Made by a program: the position numbers and the translations under genes. 64,000 nt of DNA from Heligmosomoides polygyrus polygyrus (lineage: Eukaryota; Nematoda; Chromadorea; Rhabditida; Heligmosomidae). The stretch's first letter is position 1. Every line of letters starts with the position of its first letter. The stretch is from assembly GCA_947396885.1 (NCBI GenBank), contig OX377201.1, forward strand, positions 62,532,983 through 62,596,982, in the 5' to 3' direction. The notes beneath the pieces are model-generated. The model made no database searches and had not been told where the DNA came from. It worked only from the letters and a program-made list of their open reading frames with translations. Shown here piece after piece: positions 54,490 through 64,000 of this stretch.

Positions 54490-54790
54490 TAGAACCATTC
54501 AAACAGTACCTTTGTTTTTAGGATACCCTGTATTTTTCGCAACGCATAGTGTGTTTTTAGGTTTTAAACTTCAAAGGAAGCACAAATAAATCGATACGGT
54601 GACTTTGTAAAGAGATTATAACAAGTATTCAAGCGAAACACTATCAATAGATTGTAAAATGCAAAATAACAGACTACTTCATGGCGCAGTCTATCCCGAT
54701 CATACAGAAAAAATTCCTATCTTCTTAAGCTTTTATATGAGCCTTTAACTATTCAGTGCCATTTTTGTGACCAAAGTTATCACCTTTCTA
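54490..54790 (+). repeat. Dispersed repeat, copy of 34060-34345
   Basis: Shares AAGCGAAACACTATCAATAG-like, CATGGCGCAGTC-like and GTTATCACCTTTCTAAC-like blocks in the same order. Confidence 0.55.
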
Positions 54791-55324
54791 ACATTGTTTA
54801 CATTTCTTGAGACACCATGCATTATTAGAATAGGCAGTATAAAAAAAGACTCACGACATTTATTAGGTAGGCCTTTTTCTGTTGAAACTCTGTTATCTGT
54901 CTCAATTTCGTTGTTTGTTGAAGAACACGCCAAAGAAACTTTTTACATATTTTTCTGCAAGCCTTAAAAAACATTTCACTTTTTGTTGGCATAGAACTGC
55001 CACATATTAAAGATCACAAGAATCCTGTGAAGCCCACATCTTACTAACCTTAAATGAGCGTTAAGTGTAAAAAAGGCACCATTTCTGCCCGCAGGACGGG
55101 CGTTTTTGCACTTTCGATCTCGTAGTTCGAGGTCCGCCGAGGACGTCGACAGTGCCGGGAACGAAGAACCCACCCACAAACAAAATACTCCCTCGGAGCG
55201 CATTTTCTCCCACCCTTGGATGAGGTCGGCGACGGCCCGTCGCCGTGCACAGCACGGCGACCGACCCACGGACGACGTCGGCAACGCCCGTCGTCGACGA
55301 TTACGAGAGAAAATGCCCGAACCG
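54791..55324. other. No gene recognised
   Basis: AT-rich then GC-rich; no supported feature. Confidence 0.35.
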
Positions 55325-55465
55325 CGCCCCGTCTTTTTCGGTGCGAGAAAATGCCCGAAACTAGGGAGAAAATGCCCGCAACCAGAGAAGAAAATGCCCG
55401 GGACCAGGGGAGAAAACGCCCGCGACCAGGAGAGAAAATGCCCACGACCAGGGGAGAAATATCTG
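55325..55465. repeat. Minisatellite of 21-24-bp units
   Basis: About six units of GAGAAAATGCCCGCGACCAG with small changes. The antisense frame translates as a repeated GIFS peptide, which I take as an artefact. Confidence 0.85.
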
Positions 55466-55499
55466 CGGCCACTGCAGTGCGGGCATTTTCATTCACCAT

Positions 55500-57842
55500 T
55501 CATGAACGCCCCTTCATGTGCCACCTCATCGAGGTGAAGGGGTGAACATCACTTAGTGATGGCTAACGGTACAAATGGTCACGCAGTACACGATGCTTTG
55601 TCGTGTATGGGCGGCTCTCATGTATCCCTGGCCAGGAATATGTGAGTAACCAGACCGCCGCCATGGCTCAAACAACTAAACCCGCGTCCCAGTCCTCCGC
55701 GCGGCGAAGGTGGACTTCTAAGACGTCGGTTGCATCCACCTCCGGCGAGAGGCCATCTAATCTCGGAGTTAAACTATCAGGACGTCATTGGAATCGGACT
55801 ACCGGAAACTCCCTCCCACCACGACACGGAAACTGCCTATTCGTCTGCACTTACAACTGTCGTTCAATCGCATCTGAGCAGGATCTTCCGACACTGCTTT
55901 ACAGAAGCCGCAACATCAAATACAACGTTATCACCCTGCAGGAAACGAAAGGCGGAAAGGAAACCATAAGAAAGACCGACCACAACGAGCTTCTCATTAT
56001 CGAAGCAAAGGTGGACAGAAAGAATATTGGCGGAGTTGGATTTCTCGTCAATTCGACAGTGCACCACCTAGTAGACTCTTACAAGATCATCATTCCGCGA
56101 GTAGCTGTTCTTCGTCTGGAAACCAAAGATCAAGGAACCATCTCCATCATAAATGGATAAACTCCAACATCTGCGGCCACAGATGATGAAAAGGAGGAAT
56201 TCTACAAGCTGTTCGAAAGGACTGTCAACGACGAGAAGAGCTACTACAATGTTGTCGTTGGTGACTTTAACGCTATCGTCGGTACGAATGATCACGACGA
56301 ATGGAGGGGTTAGGACCACATGGAACTTCCTCAAGGAACGAAAGCGGAGAGCGCCTGATAGAATTCCTATCGCGTGCCGTTTCTACCATGGAAATTCTAT
56401 GTTTAAGAAGCCTTCAAACGGACGATGGAACTGGGAAAGCCCAAATGGAGAAACACGTTCGGAGATCGACCATGTTCTTACAAACAGACGCTGGAGTCTG
56501 TTCGACTCTCCGTGCTGCCTTCATTTGACACCGGCTCGGATCACCGTCTTGTCCGTGCGAAGCTGACTCTCAAAAAGAGGATGTTCAAGTGGGACACTCA
56601 TAAACCGGCACCGGTGAGGATCCCCACATTCAAGTCTGAGGAGTTGGAATATGCAAGTCGTACGATTGGAATCTTCTTGAAGATCTATCGGAAGACTACG
56701 ACCTTCTCTCCAAAGGACTGTTGAAATGTGCTAGCAGCTCTCGCGAAGCCACATCACCGTCTGTGGAAATCAACGCCGTTTTGAACGCACTTGTGCACGC
56801 TGGTATACCATCGCCCTACATCCGACTTTTCGACGAATGCTTCTCGAGCACATCGACTACCATCCAGCTGTTCGATCGAAAGCTTAAAATTCCTATCGGG
56901 AAAGGAGTGCGGCAAGGAGACACGATTTCTCCCAAGCTATTCACAGCGGTACTCCAGGATGCCATGAAAGACTTGAACTGGGACGATAAAGGCTACCTTG
57001 TCGACGGTAAACGGATCAACAACCCTCACTTCGCCGACGATATTGTTCTCATCTCTACCAGCACGGCAGAAGTCGAGGAAATGCTAAACGAGCTCAATGT
57101 GGCAAGTATGAAGATTGGATTGGACATGTCCAAAACGCAATTTATGGTCAACCAGTGGTGTGACACGGGACTCGTAAGGTTAAATGGAGTCGCTCTACAA
57201 CAGGTCGACTCCTACGTCTATCTGGGAAGAGAGCTGAACATGGATAACGATCTCGCTCCTGAAATCGCCCGCAGGAGACGCGCAGCATGGACAGCCTTCA
57301 GTTCGGTTCGCGAAGTCACCGATCAGGCCAAGGATCCCGGCCTCAGGGCCTCGATATTCAACCCCTCTGTACTGCCTGCGATGTGTTACGCGACGGAAAC
57401 CTGGTCCGACAACAAGACAATCGCCAGAGCGATGCAAACTACGCATCGTGCACTGGAGAGATGTCTTCTAAGGACAAGCCTTCGTCAGCAATGGCAAGAA
57501 GGCCTACGAAGCTCAGAGCTACGGGAGAAGTCGCAATTAGCAGACCCGCTGCAATACATGAAGAAGTCCAAATATCGCTGGGCCGGACACCTGCTTCGAC
57601 GAAAGGACGATAGATGGAGTCTCCGTGTCACAGAATGGCTCCCGAGAGACCATAAGAGACCACTGGGACGACCGCCAACGCGATGGGCAGACTCATTCTC
57701 AAGATCTTTCACAGAGCGGAGTCTGCATCAATGGATGCAAGCAGCCAGAGATCGAGCGGTCTGGAAGAGTTGTGGTCCCCGCTGAGAAGACCTCCAGCCG
57801 ACAAAAGGACCATCAAAGTATCAAAGTAAGTAAGTTCATGAA
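55500..57842 (+). pseudogene. RTE retrotransposon, decayed and internally deleted
   Basis: ORF2 would start at ATG 55663 in a strong context (GCCGCCATGG). The endonuclease part has TYNCRSIAS, TLQETK and VVVGDFNAIVG, then SEIDHVLTNR and GSDHRLVRAKL, with an in-frame stop at 56158-56160 and several frame changes to about 56600. The next frame (56721-57785) starts in the middle of the RT: GVRQGDTISPKLF, HFADDIVLI, LGRELNMDNDLAPE and the C-terminal RWAGHLLR, LGRPPTRWADSF. Roughly 250 residues, including motif A, are missing. The 3' end has ATCAAAGTATCAAAGTAAGT, an RTE-like tail repeat. It is a different RTE lineage from the minus-strand copy at 43.9 kb. Confidence 0.9.
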
Positions 57843-57934
57843 CGGCTGTCGATAGGGTGGATGACCCAGTATAACAAAGCAAATGGTAATCACGTGGACA
57901 GGGATCCGGTATTTTTCTCATTCCGTCAAGGAAA

Positions 57935-58040
57935 GCGCGTGAGAAATCGTGGGCGTGGCAACTGAGACCGTGGCACCATCTTCATGATGTTGTGGATACG
58001 GCATGGGAAACCGAGGGCGTGGCAACTGGAGCCGTGAGAA
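57935..58040. repeat. Short direct repeat pair
   Basis: GGGCGTGGCAACTG occurs at 57951 and 58015 with similar flanks (GAGAAATCGT, GGGAAACCGA), a spacing of 64. Confidence 0.8.
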
Positions 58041-58059
58041 TGTCTCATCCCCATATTCA

Positions 58060-59675
58060 AAAACAGAAGTGGTAATTTGGATCACATAGAGTTCACGAAA
58101 TGTCGTACCCCAGCGAAGTTTAGCACTTCTGAAAAAGGTTGTACGTCAATTGTTATATTTGAGCTTCCTGGTGATCGAAGACAATGCTACGAATACAATT
58201 TGAAGAGGAAAAACAAGAATGATGTCTCCGTTTATGTATGCAGTGGCTGCAGGTCCACGAAAATATCTGATCCCGCAAGATATGGAGCGCCTGCCACTGC
58301 AAAGGTAAAGAGATTCTTGCGTATTTTTTCTTGTAAAATGAGGGGGTAAACTTGCTTTTCAGGTGAAAAAATGCCTACTTCATAATGGTCCTCTTCTCGA
58401 TCACTACTGCCAGCCTAGAAGCTCCGCCAAAGTTTCTATGAAGAGCGATATAGTTAAGAAATGCCTTCAAGTGCGCGATACACCTACGTCTACACCCACC
58501 TCTTCTCGAATGGAATTGGTACAAGCTGTTGGAAAGCCAGAATACGGTGAGAGACTAACAATAAAAAGCGTTCATTAAAATATCGGTCTGTGTTTTTAGC
58601 GTATTCTGATGATGCTGAAAGAAGAGACATGGCTAGCGTCTTGTCCGTTGGTACGGGTCGAGGGCATGATAATTTCCGAAAACGGCATCTTTGGAACACA
58701 ACGAGTTCGTACAGACTGAACCCTACGGTCTTAGGAGATGTCAATCCGTCTGTGGCCGTCTGCTCCACTGATGGAGAAGAATTCCTTCTCTTCGAAGATG
58801 AACATACTGCATAAATTGGAAGTAGAAGATTGTGGGAAAATGTGTTGCATTCCTCCGAGATTAAAAATATTTTGGTAAGTTCAAAATGGAACGATAGATT
58901 CGAAATTATTCCAGCCTTGTGGATGTGTTTTTAGTGCGATGGGCGATTTAAGCAAATACCCAGCTCGCTTAGAAGTGAAGGGAACACTCCACAACTCTAC
59001 ACAATTATGGTGGAGCTTCAACGTGGACATACCGTACCATTTTTGTTCTCAATAATTTCGAGGCCCACTGGTGTAGAATATTCTCGGATGTTCAGGTGAT
59101 CAAAAATCAATTTAAAAACGAAAACACACTTGTAATCAAGGTTTTTTTAGTTGGCTCAAAGATCAACTCGGCACATCTCTTCACTTCTGCTGCGTCCAGC
59201 GGTGAAATTTTTGATGGACCTCGAGATTGCTGCAATGGATTCTGCAGAAGCTGAACTGGGAGCAGATGTCCGAGCCTTTGCCGCTAAATTTTTCCCTTTT
59301 CTGTGTGGGCCTTTGTAGCTAAATTTTTCCCTTTTCTGTTGCAATTATTCTTTCTTTTTAGGTGTCTGTTTCATTTCGCACAGTGCATCAGACGCAAAAG
59401 AGATGCCCTTGGACTTAGAAGAGCCGCATCCAAAAATGCCGCTGTGTTCTGTTTTTCGAAGGTTGCAGATGTTGCCATTTCTACCTCAGCACTTACACGC
59501 CAGTTCCGGAGTGTTGCAACCTCCAGAGCAGCCAGATGTCACACCTGCAGAGGAAAGTGCCCTAAGCCAATTCATGATTTACATGCAACCAACTTGGCTG
59601 CCACCTAACGGGCAGTTCTATGGACTGGTGGAGAGTGTTCACATGGTGTCAATTACATTGAAAAACATGATTTAA
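58060..59675 (+). pseudogene. MULE transposase with FLYWCH-like N-terminus, decayed
   Basis: The exon to 58305 encodes FSTSEKG, CYEYNLKRKN and YVCSGCRSTK, and the exon 58363-58556 CLLHNGPLLDHYC, together a FLYWCH-like zinc domain; the intron between is 57 bp. The exon from 58600 continues to about 58874 but has an in-frame TAA at 58812-58814. The exon 58935-59095 has DGRFKQIP and QLYTIMVELQRGHTVPF, the first Asp block of MULE transposases. The exon after 59150 has KFLMDLEIAAMDSAEAELGA, the second Asp. The last exon from 59362 has CLFHFAQCIRRK, then, in another frame, LPFLPQHLH and MQPTWLPPNGQF. The frame breaks make it a relic. Its TIRs were not found. Confidence 0.75.
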
Positions 59676-59792
59676 TGGATGAAATATACATATGTGGTTT
59701 TGCAGAGCGTGATCCTACATTAAGAGAACTTCTAGCATTTTGTGCAACCGAATTGACCATGGCTAACGAGGAAGGTCGCTGAAATCGGTCCG

Positions 59793-59985
59793 GAGATTCT
59801 GAATGAGACCTATGTTGTCTTGTAGGGCATCGGACAAGGATCACAGAACTGGGTTTCGTTTTGCTAAATGCACCCGGGTGGTCCAAAAGTGGCAAAAAAT
59901 GGTATCACTTCAGGGCGGGCTGATAAGGCATAAGTGACACCTGGAATGGTTCTGTCGTGCTCAGAACTTAACTTACAAAAGGTTT
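59793..59985 (-). repeat. Dispersed repeat, copy 2
   Basis: Inverse match to 25505-25712. It follows the MULE remnant directly. Confidence 0.65.
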
Positions 59986-60087
59986 GGGGCTCAAATTAAA
60001 GTTAGATTATAGTAATACGATAATTTCCTACGTTTCCTAGACGAAGCTGCAGTGCACATTCAAGTGATTCATTCGGATTAATGGTTT

Positions 60088-60180
60088 CAGCGATTGGATG
60101 GCCGAGTGGATAGCGCGGCGGATTTACGAGAGCGGGTCGAGGGTTCGACTCAGGCTGCATCTGTGCGTTTTGCTCTGCGG
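60088..60180 (+). ncRNA. tRNA-like sequence (A and B boxes clear)
   Basis: GATGGCCGAGTGGATAGCGC is a very good A box region and GAGGGTTCGACTCAGG a good B box, but the anticodon arm is poor. Probably a tRNA-derived SINE head or pseudogene. Confidence 0.45.
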
Positions 60181-60234
60181 AGTGCTCCCACTTTTGCAAA
60201 CAAAGAGTACATTGTGGCTATGGTAGGTTATCGT

Positions 60235-60760
60235 ATTATTGGCTAGTGGTGAATAACGGTGACGAAGTCATGACTACCGATTTCGCCCAGACTTCGCCTT
60301 TGGGAATTATTTAAGCTGCTGACCACGAATCTGTCACTCTTTTTTTAATTATCACTTTTCTTACACCACTTTCCAGCGAAGGTTGAAGTCGAAGGTTGGA
60401 AAATAAGTTTGACTACATTGGAGAAGAAAGCAATCTTGCTAACGTAGATAGCTTTCCACACCCACATTAACCGTAACCTGTCGTAATATACCGAAATTTT
60501 AAAACAGGTATCATACCCGTGGCCAGCGAATAACTCCCGTGGGCGATGTTTAGGCGAAATTTTTTCTTCCGTCCTCTCCACGACTTCTGGAGTCATGAAA
60601 AGCAGCAGTGCCGATTATTCTGCGTACACCCCCGTTACTTACGCTTACCCAACTTAACCTTCTGTCATCCATCGCTTCAACGGAAATAGTTGCCAGATTG
60701 GTGATCTGCATCCCAGATAACCTATAGATGAATTTGATAAGGGAAAAAACCTTTTTTGAG
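60235..60760. repeat. 131-135-bp dispersed repeat, three diverged units
   Basis: Blocks at 60235-60345, 60440-60600 and 60660-60740 carry ACCGATTTCGCCCA, TAACCTGTCGTAA and GTGATCTGCATCCCAGATAA forms. Confidence 0.6.
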
Positions 60761-62159
60761 CTCCAGAGTTGAGGGAGTGAGTGCAAGTGGTCATAGCTGC
60801 AATGCCCCGACCCGTCTGCTGTAAGTGTATAGGAGATTAGTCAGGAAAAAATACACAGCTAGATGAATACCATGAGGTTGATAAAATATGCTGTACTTGG
60901 TAATAGTGAGCTGAAATAGTGAAAGCTGCGTAGAATAAAAAGCAATCTGTAAAGAAATCCGAAGAACGATGAACGTGTCTTGATGATGAGTCAACTCAAT
61001 ACTTGTCGATCGTTTTCACAAATGAGGTGGCAGAGAGAAGCTCTTTCAAAACTAATTGAGAACATTCGAAAACAGTCATATGGAGGTAGCATCTAACGAG
61101 AGCTTCCTCAGCGCGACAAGCGTGGTTTAATGGATGCTCGACATCACCCTACACGACAAAACTTGCTTCTTTACATCTGACAACAGGTTGAAAGCGGGAT
61201 TAGGAAGCGAAGAAGGTATCCTATCGAAGCCAAAATGTAGAATGTGTAGCACAGCCAGGAGAAAGCAATTAACGTGCTTGCTTAGTTCTTTTTTACGAGA
61301 AAAGCTGTCAGAAGTTCTATTGCACTGCTCATGCTTCCACTCTCCTTTGTATCCCATGCTCAGGCCTTTTTTATGTTCATTTAGGCTTTCTTTTTCAAGC
61401 TCATAATGTAGAGAGGTTATCTGGCCAGGCAAACGTTTTCTCACCAGTATCGTTCGGCACGTTTTGTGAATGCAACATCTTATCCGATCATAATTTTTTC
61501 ACTCTTCTTGGGTTACATGGCTATCAAACATCAGGTCTTCATTAATTTCTATCACTGTTTTACATTACATTTTAAACGTTTTTTACAGTCGCAGTATGGG
61601 GTGGAAAGCCCATCAGAATGAATCTAATATTGCTGTAAAAAAGGAAGAATGGAATACCAGTGTCTTCCATTTACAAAATGTGCCATATAAGGATCAGGAG
61701 AAAATGTTTGCCTGGTCAGATAACATCACTCATGATGTCCCTAAGAATCTTTGATTTCTTTACTATCGACGAGTTCGCTTTCTACGCTAAGCATCACTAA
61801 TTGACCTTTCGAACACCCCATTGCTAAACAGCCCTCGGTCTCTTGCAATGATAAGGTCAATCAGTTAACAGAGGAAATCGATGAAACATGTCTAGGGAAA
61901 TTAGAAGTGATCCTTTATTCAATACCCGAACAGAAGGAGGACCCGACTCGCATCGCTTCCCCGGGAAGTTGAAATCGAAGTGGAATATAGTCTCTGCTCA
62001 GCGCGAGATTCTGTTTGCAACTCCACCGGCACCAAGATTATGCTTCCGTTCAGTTGGTGCTCAACACAAAAGCACCCCTCAATGGCTAGCCGCTGAGTCA
62101 TTGTTGTGTTCAAGCACGTCAAATTGGTGTGGCGCCTTTTCTGTGGAAGCACAAAATTA
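60761..62159. other. No gene recognised
   Basis: AT-rich with short frames, none assignable. The LINE match begins at about 62160. Confidence 0.4.
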
Positions 62160-62454
62160 GATACGAAGCTATATAATTTCTGTTTGTCAACACGGATTCT
62201 GGAAGGGAAGGTCTACCGAGACCGCTTTGCTGTCCGCACTTAATGACTGGACGACTGCTATCGAACAAAGCAATAATGTGCATGTGGTTTATCTTGATTT
62301 TGCGAAAGCTTTTGACATGGTGCCCCATTCTAGACTCATAGCCAAATTGAATGCAGTTGGTCTTGAGTCTTCCATTGTGCGTTGGATACAAATTTTTCTG
62401 GCTGATCGAACCTTTCAAGTTCGCGTTGGTAAATGCTACTCTAACAAGGGGCTG

Positions 62455-63850
62455 TCTGAACGTTACGCCGGAACGGCAAGAACGAGTACTGTAGGGAGAA
62501 TCCCCGTCCTCCAAATAGTAACAGAACATGTTTTGTTTTTGCCGAATCCTTGAGGCAAACGAGTAGGATGGTGTAATTGTTAAGGGTCCGCAGAGCGAGC
62601 TCTTCATGGTAGCGCAAGATCCCGTCGTCGCGGACTGGGGGCAGTGGTAGAGGGCACGCCTCATGTTCGTGAGGCCTAGGGTTCGGTTCCATGCTACGCA
62701 GCGCTTTTGCACTTTTACCATATCGGATTTCCATAGAGATTTCTATATCCTAACTTGTTTTTGGAGTTTGCTACGGTAAGATGTTTTTATTAATTAGTAT
62801 TCGTCGACATCTCGTAATTCACCAGCAATGTCCGAAGTATGCCAAATGCGATTTTGTGTGAAGCTTTTACTCCAATAAATTGTTCTTATTGTCAATGTAA
62901 GAAATTTTGACACAGGAACAACATGAAACAGCGGCAGAATGCCAGAAAAATGCTTCAAATGCAATTTATTAGTGTCGGTGAGGTGAGTGTCACCAGTGTA
63001 CTCACAGTGTAGGAGGGGACCACATGATCTTCAACTTGACCTACCACCTCGATCAATATTCTCGCCCCTGTTATGCCTACAGAGCCGCGCGGTCATATCA
63101 AACTGCTACCGCCAACACTGACTCTGAAATGCCTGCTAAAGCTCGAGTGGTCATTCACCTATCGACACTGAAGTGCGGATCTCCACTGGATGTTGTCTCT
63201 TTGAGAGACGAAATGAAGCTGGCGGAAAGAATAGCAAGTATCCTACAGGATTTTGAACTGCGACAGCTGGAAATCGACGAAGTGGAGAAGTTGGAGGTAG
63301 TGGAAAAAGAGGACCAAGAGTTTCAACCAGAAGAGGATTGTGCCGGAGTCAGGACACCACTAACCAGTGGAGACACTATCACTTTTTCGGGAGGACAGAT
63401 CGTTTCGGAAGAAAAGGTTTGGCTATACTAGAATTGTTATACCATACAAGTTTGAGAACTGGTAAAGTGGACTGTATCGCGATTCCAGGCTTGGGCTGCA
63501 GCGCAGTACCACTGGACAGGAACTATCCACACGTTCAGATACGGAAATCTCTATGGAAATTCGATACTATGGTAAAAGTGCAAAAGCGCGACATAGCATG
63601 GGAACGGCCCCGTAGACCTCACGCACATGAGGCGTGCCCTCTACCACTGCGCCACCTAGTCCACGACAGCGTAATTTTGCGCTGCCGTTAAGAGCTCGCT
63701 CTGCGGACCCTCAACCATTACACTCTCGAACTCGTTTGCCTCAAGGATTCGGCAAAAACAAAACATGTTCTGTTACTATTTGGAGGACGGGGATTCTCCC
63801 TATAGTACTCGTCCTTGCCGTTCCGGCGTACCGTTCAGACAGTTCCCTTG
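62455..63850. mobile_element. TIR element inserted in the LINE, TAA duplication
   Basis: TAA at 62452-62454 and 63851-63853. The ends read CAAGGGGCTGTCTGAACG and, inverted, CAAGGGAACTGTCTGAACG. The arms are about 300 bp (62455-62745, 63545-63850) with a tRNA-like block in each (62636-62700; 63595-63665 in inverse). It contains one coding fragment. Confidence 0.9.
63024..63431 (+). CDS. Coding fragment inside the TIR element
   Basis: A 135-codon frame from ATG 63024. The middle part, SLRDEMKLAERIASILQDFE, then LEIDEVEKLEVVEKEDQEFQ, is acidic and charged, and resembles the fragment at 4493-4693. It is read toward the right TIR and ends about 115 bases before it. The family is not recognised. 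It could be the N-terminal exon of a transposase whose remainder was lost. Confidence 0.4.
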   Translation: MIFNLTYHLDQYSRPCYAYRAARSYQTATANTDSEMPAKARVVIHLSTLKCGSPLDVVSLRDEMKLAERIASILQDFELRQLEIDEVEKLEVVEKEDQEFQPEEDCAGVRTPLTSGDTITFSGGQIVSEEKVWLY

Positions 63851-64000
63851 TAAGGTTTATCCGTGTGTGAGTGGTGTTCCACAGGGAGGTATATTATCTC
63901 CTCTACTGTTTTTGATATATTCTTCTGGATTCCCTGCAGAGATTTCATCATTCGGTGTCAGCTGTCAAATGTACGCTGACGATGTGAAAATATACACCAC

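Larger units (their letters stand above)
62160..64000 (+). pseudogene. CR1/Jockey-like reverse transcriptase, interrupted
   Basis: Left part (62185-62454): QHGFWKGRSTETALLS, VVYLDFAKAFDMVPH (motif A Asp), VRWIQIFLADRTFQV. Right part (63851-64000): CVSGVPQGGILSPLLF (motif B), then MYADDVKIYTT (YADD). The two parts are separated by the 1396-bp insertion at 62455-63850, and the frame continues across if the insertion and one TAA copy are left out. The 5' part of the element is missing before 62160, and the window ends inside the RT. HGFW has Trp where most relatives have Arg. Confidence 0.85.

Noticed and set aside
55050..55499. A minus-strand frame with repeated GIFS peptides
   Set aside because: It is produced by the 21-24-bp minisatellite.
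60088..60180. Functional tRNA gene
   Set aside because: The A and B boxes are good, but the anticodon and T stems do not pair properly, so it is reported as tRNA-like only.

Overview
The window looks like nuclear DNA of a multicellular animal, most probably a clade V (strongylid or hookworm-like) nematode. Genes are split by short GT-AG introns with T-rich acceptors ending in CAG or TAG. The repeats are the mix seen in such genomes: RTE-type retrotransposons, D34D mariners, Tc1-like, MULE and piggyBac remnants, and many terminal-inverted-repeat (TIR) elements. The organism is inferred from this style, not proven. Host coding sequence is sparse; most of the window is mobile or repetitive.

Layout. 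0-1 kb: end of a degraded reverse transcriptase gene. 1.1-8.4 kb: a composite TIR element whose left arm has been split apart by later insertions, one of them hAT-like and carrying 41-bp tandem repeats. 8.4-12.3 kb: modular foldback repeats, here called family FB-A. 12.3-16.3 kb: a cluster of GC-rich hairpin elements and gene-free DNA. 16.3-24.5 kb (minus strand): the one clearly recognisable host gene, a PHYHD1-type phytanoyl-CoA dioxygenase-domain protein, with a very long intron that holds a GA microsatellite and a 3.2-kb FB-A array. 24.9-30.8 kb: an RTE scrap, then a Tc1-like foldback with a mariner inside it. 31.3-31.7 kb (minus): two 3' exons of an unidentified host gene. 32-43 kb: small repeats, a piggyBac 3' end, a 41-bp repeat array, a SINE-like element and a perfect 98-bp palindrome. 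43.9-47.3 kb (minus): a nearly full-length RTE. 47.5-50.0 kb: a TIR element containing a decayed second mariner. 50-55.5 kb: hairpin elements, another TIR element and minisatellites. 55.6-57.8 kb: a decayed RTE. 58.0-59.7 kb: a decayed MULE transposase with a FLYWCH-like N-terminus. 62.2-64.0 kb: a CR1/Jockey-like reverse transcriptase cut by a 1.4-kb TIR element.

The nesting gives a partial time order. The mariner at 28 kb landed in an older Tc1-like foldback, whose other arm still shows the empty TA site. The element at 62.5 kb landed in the LINE reverse transcriptase, and the reading frame runs on if the insert and one TAA copy are skipped. Several TIR elements share related ends (CAAGG or CCAGGGAAGGG), 3-bp T-N-A target duplications, and tRNA-like blocks with A and B boxes inside the arms.
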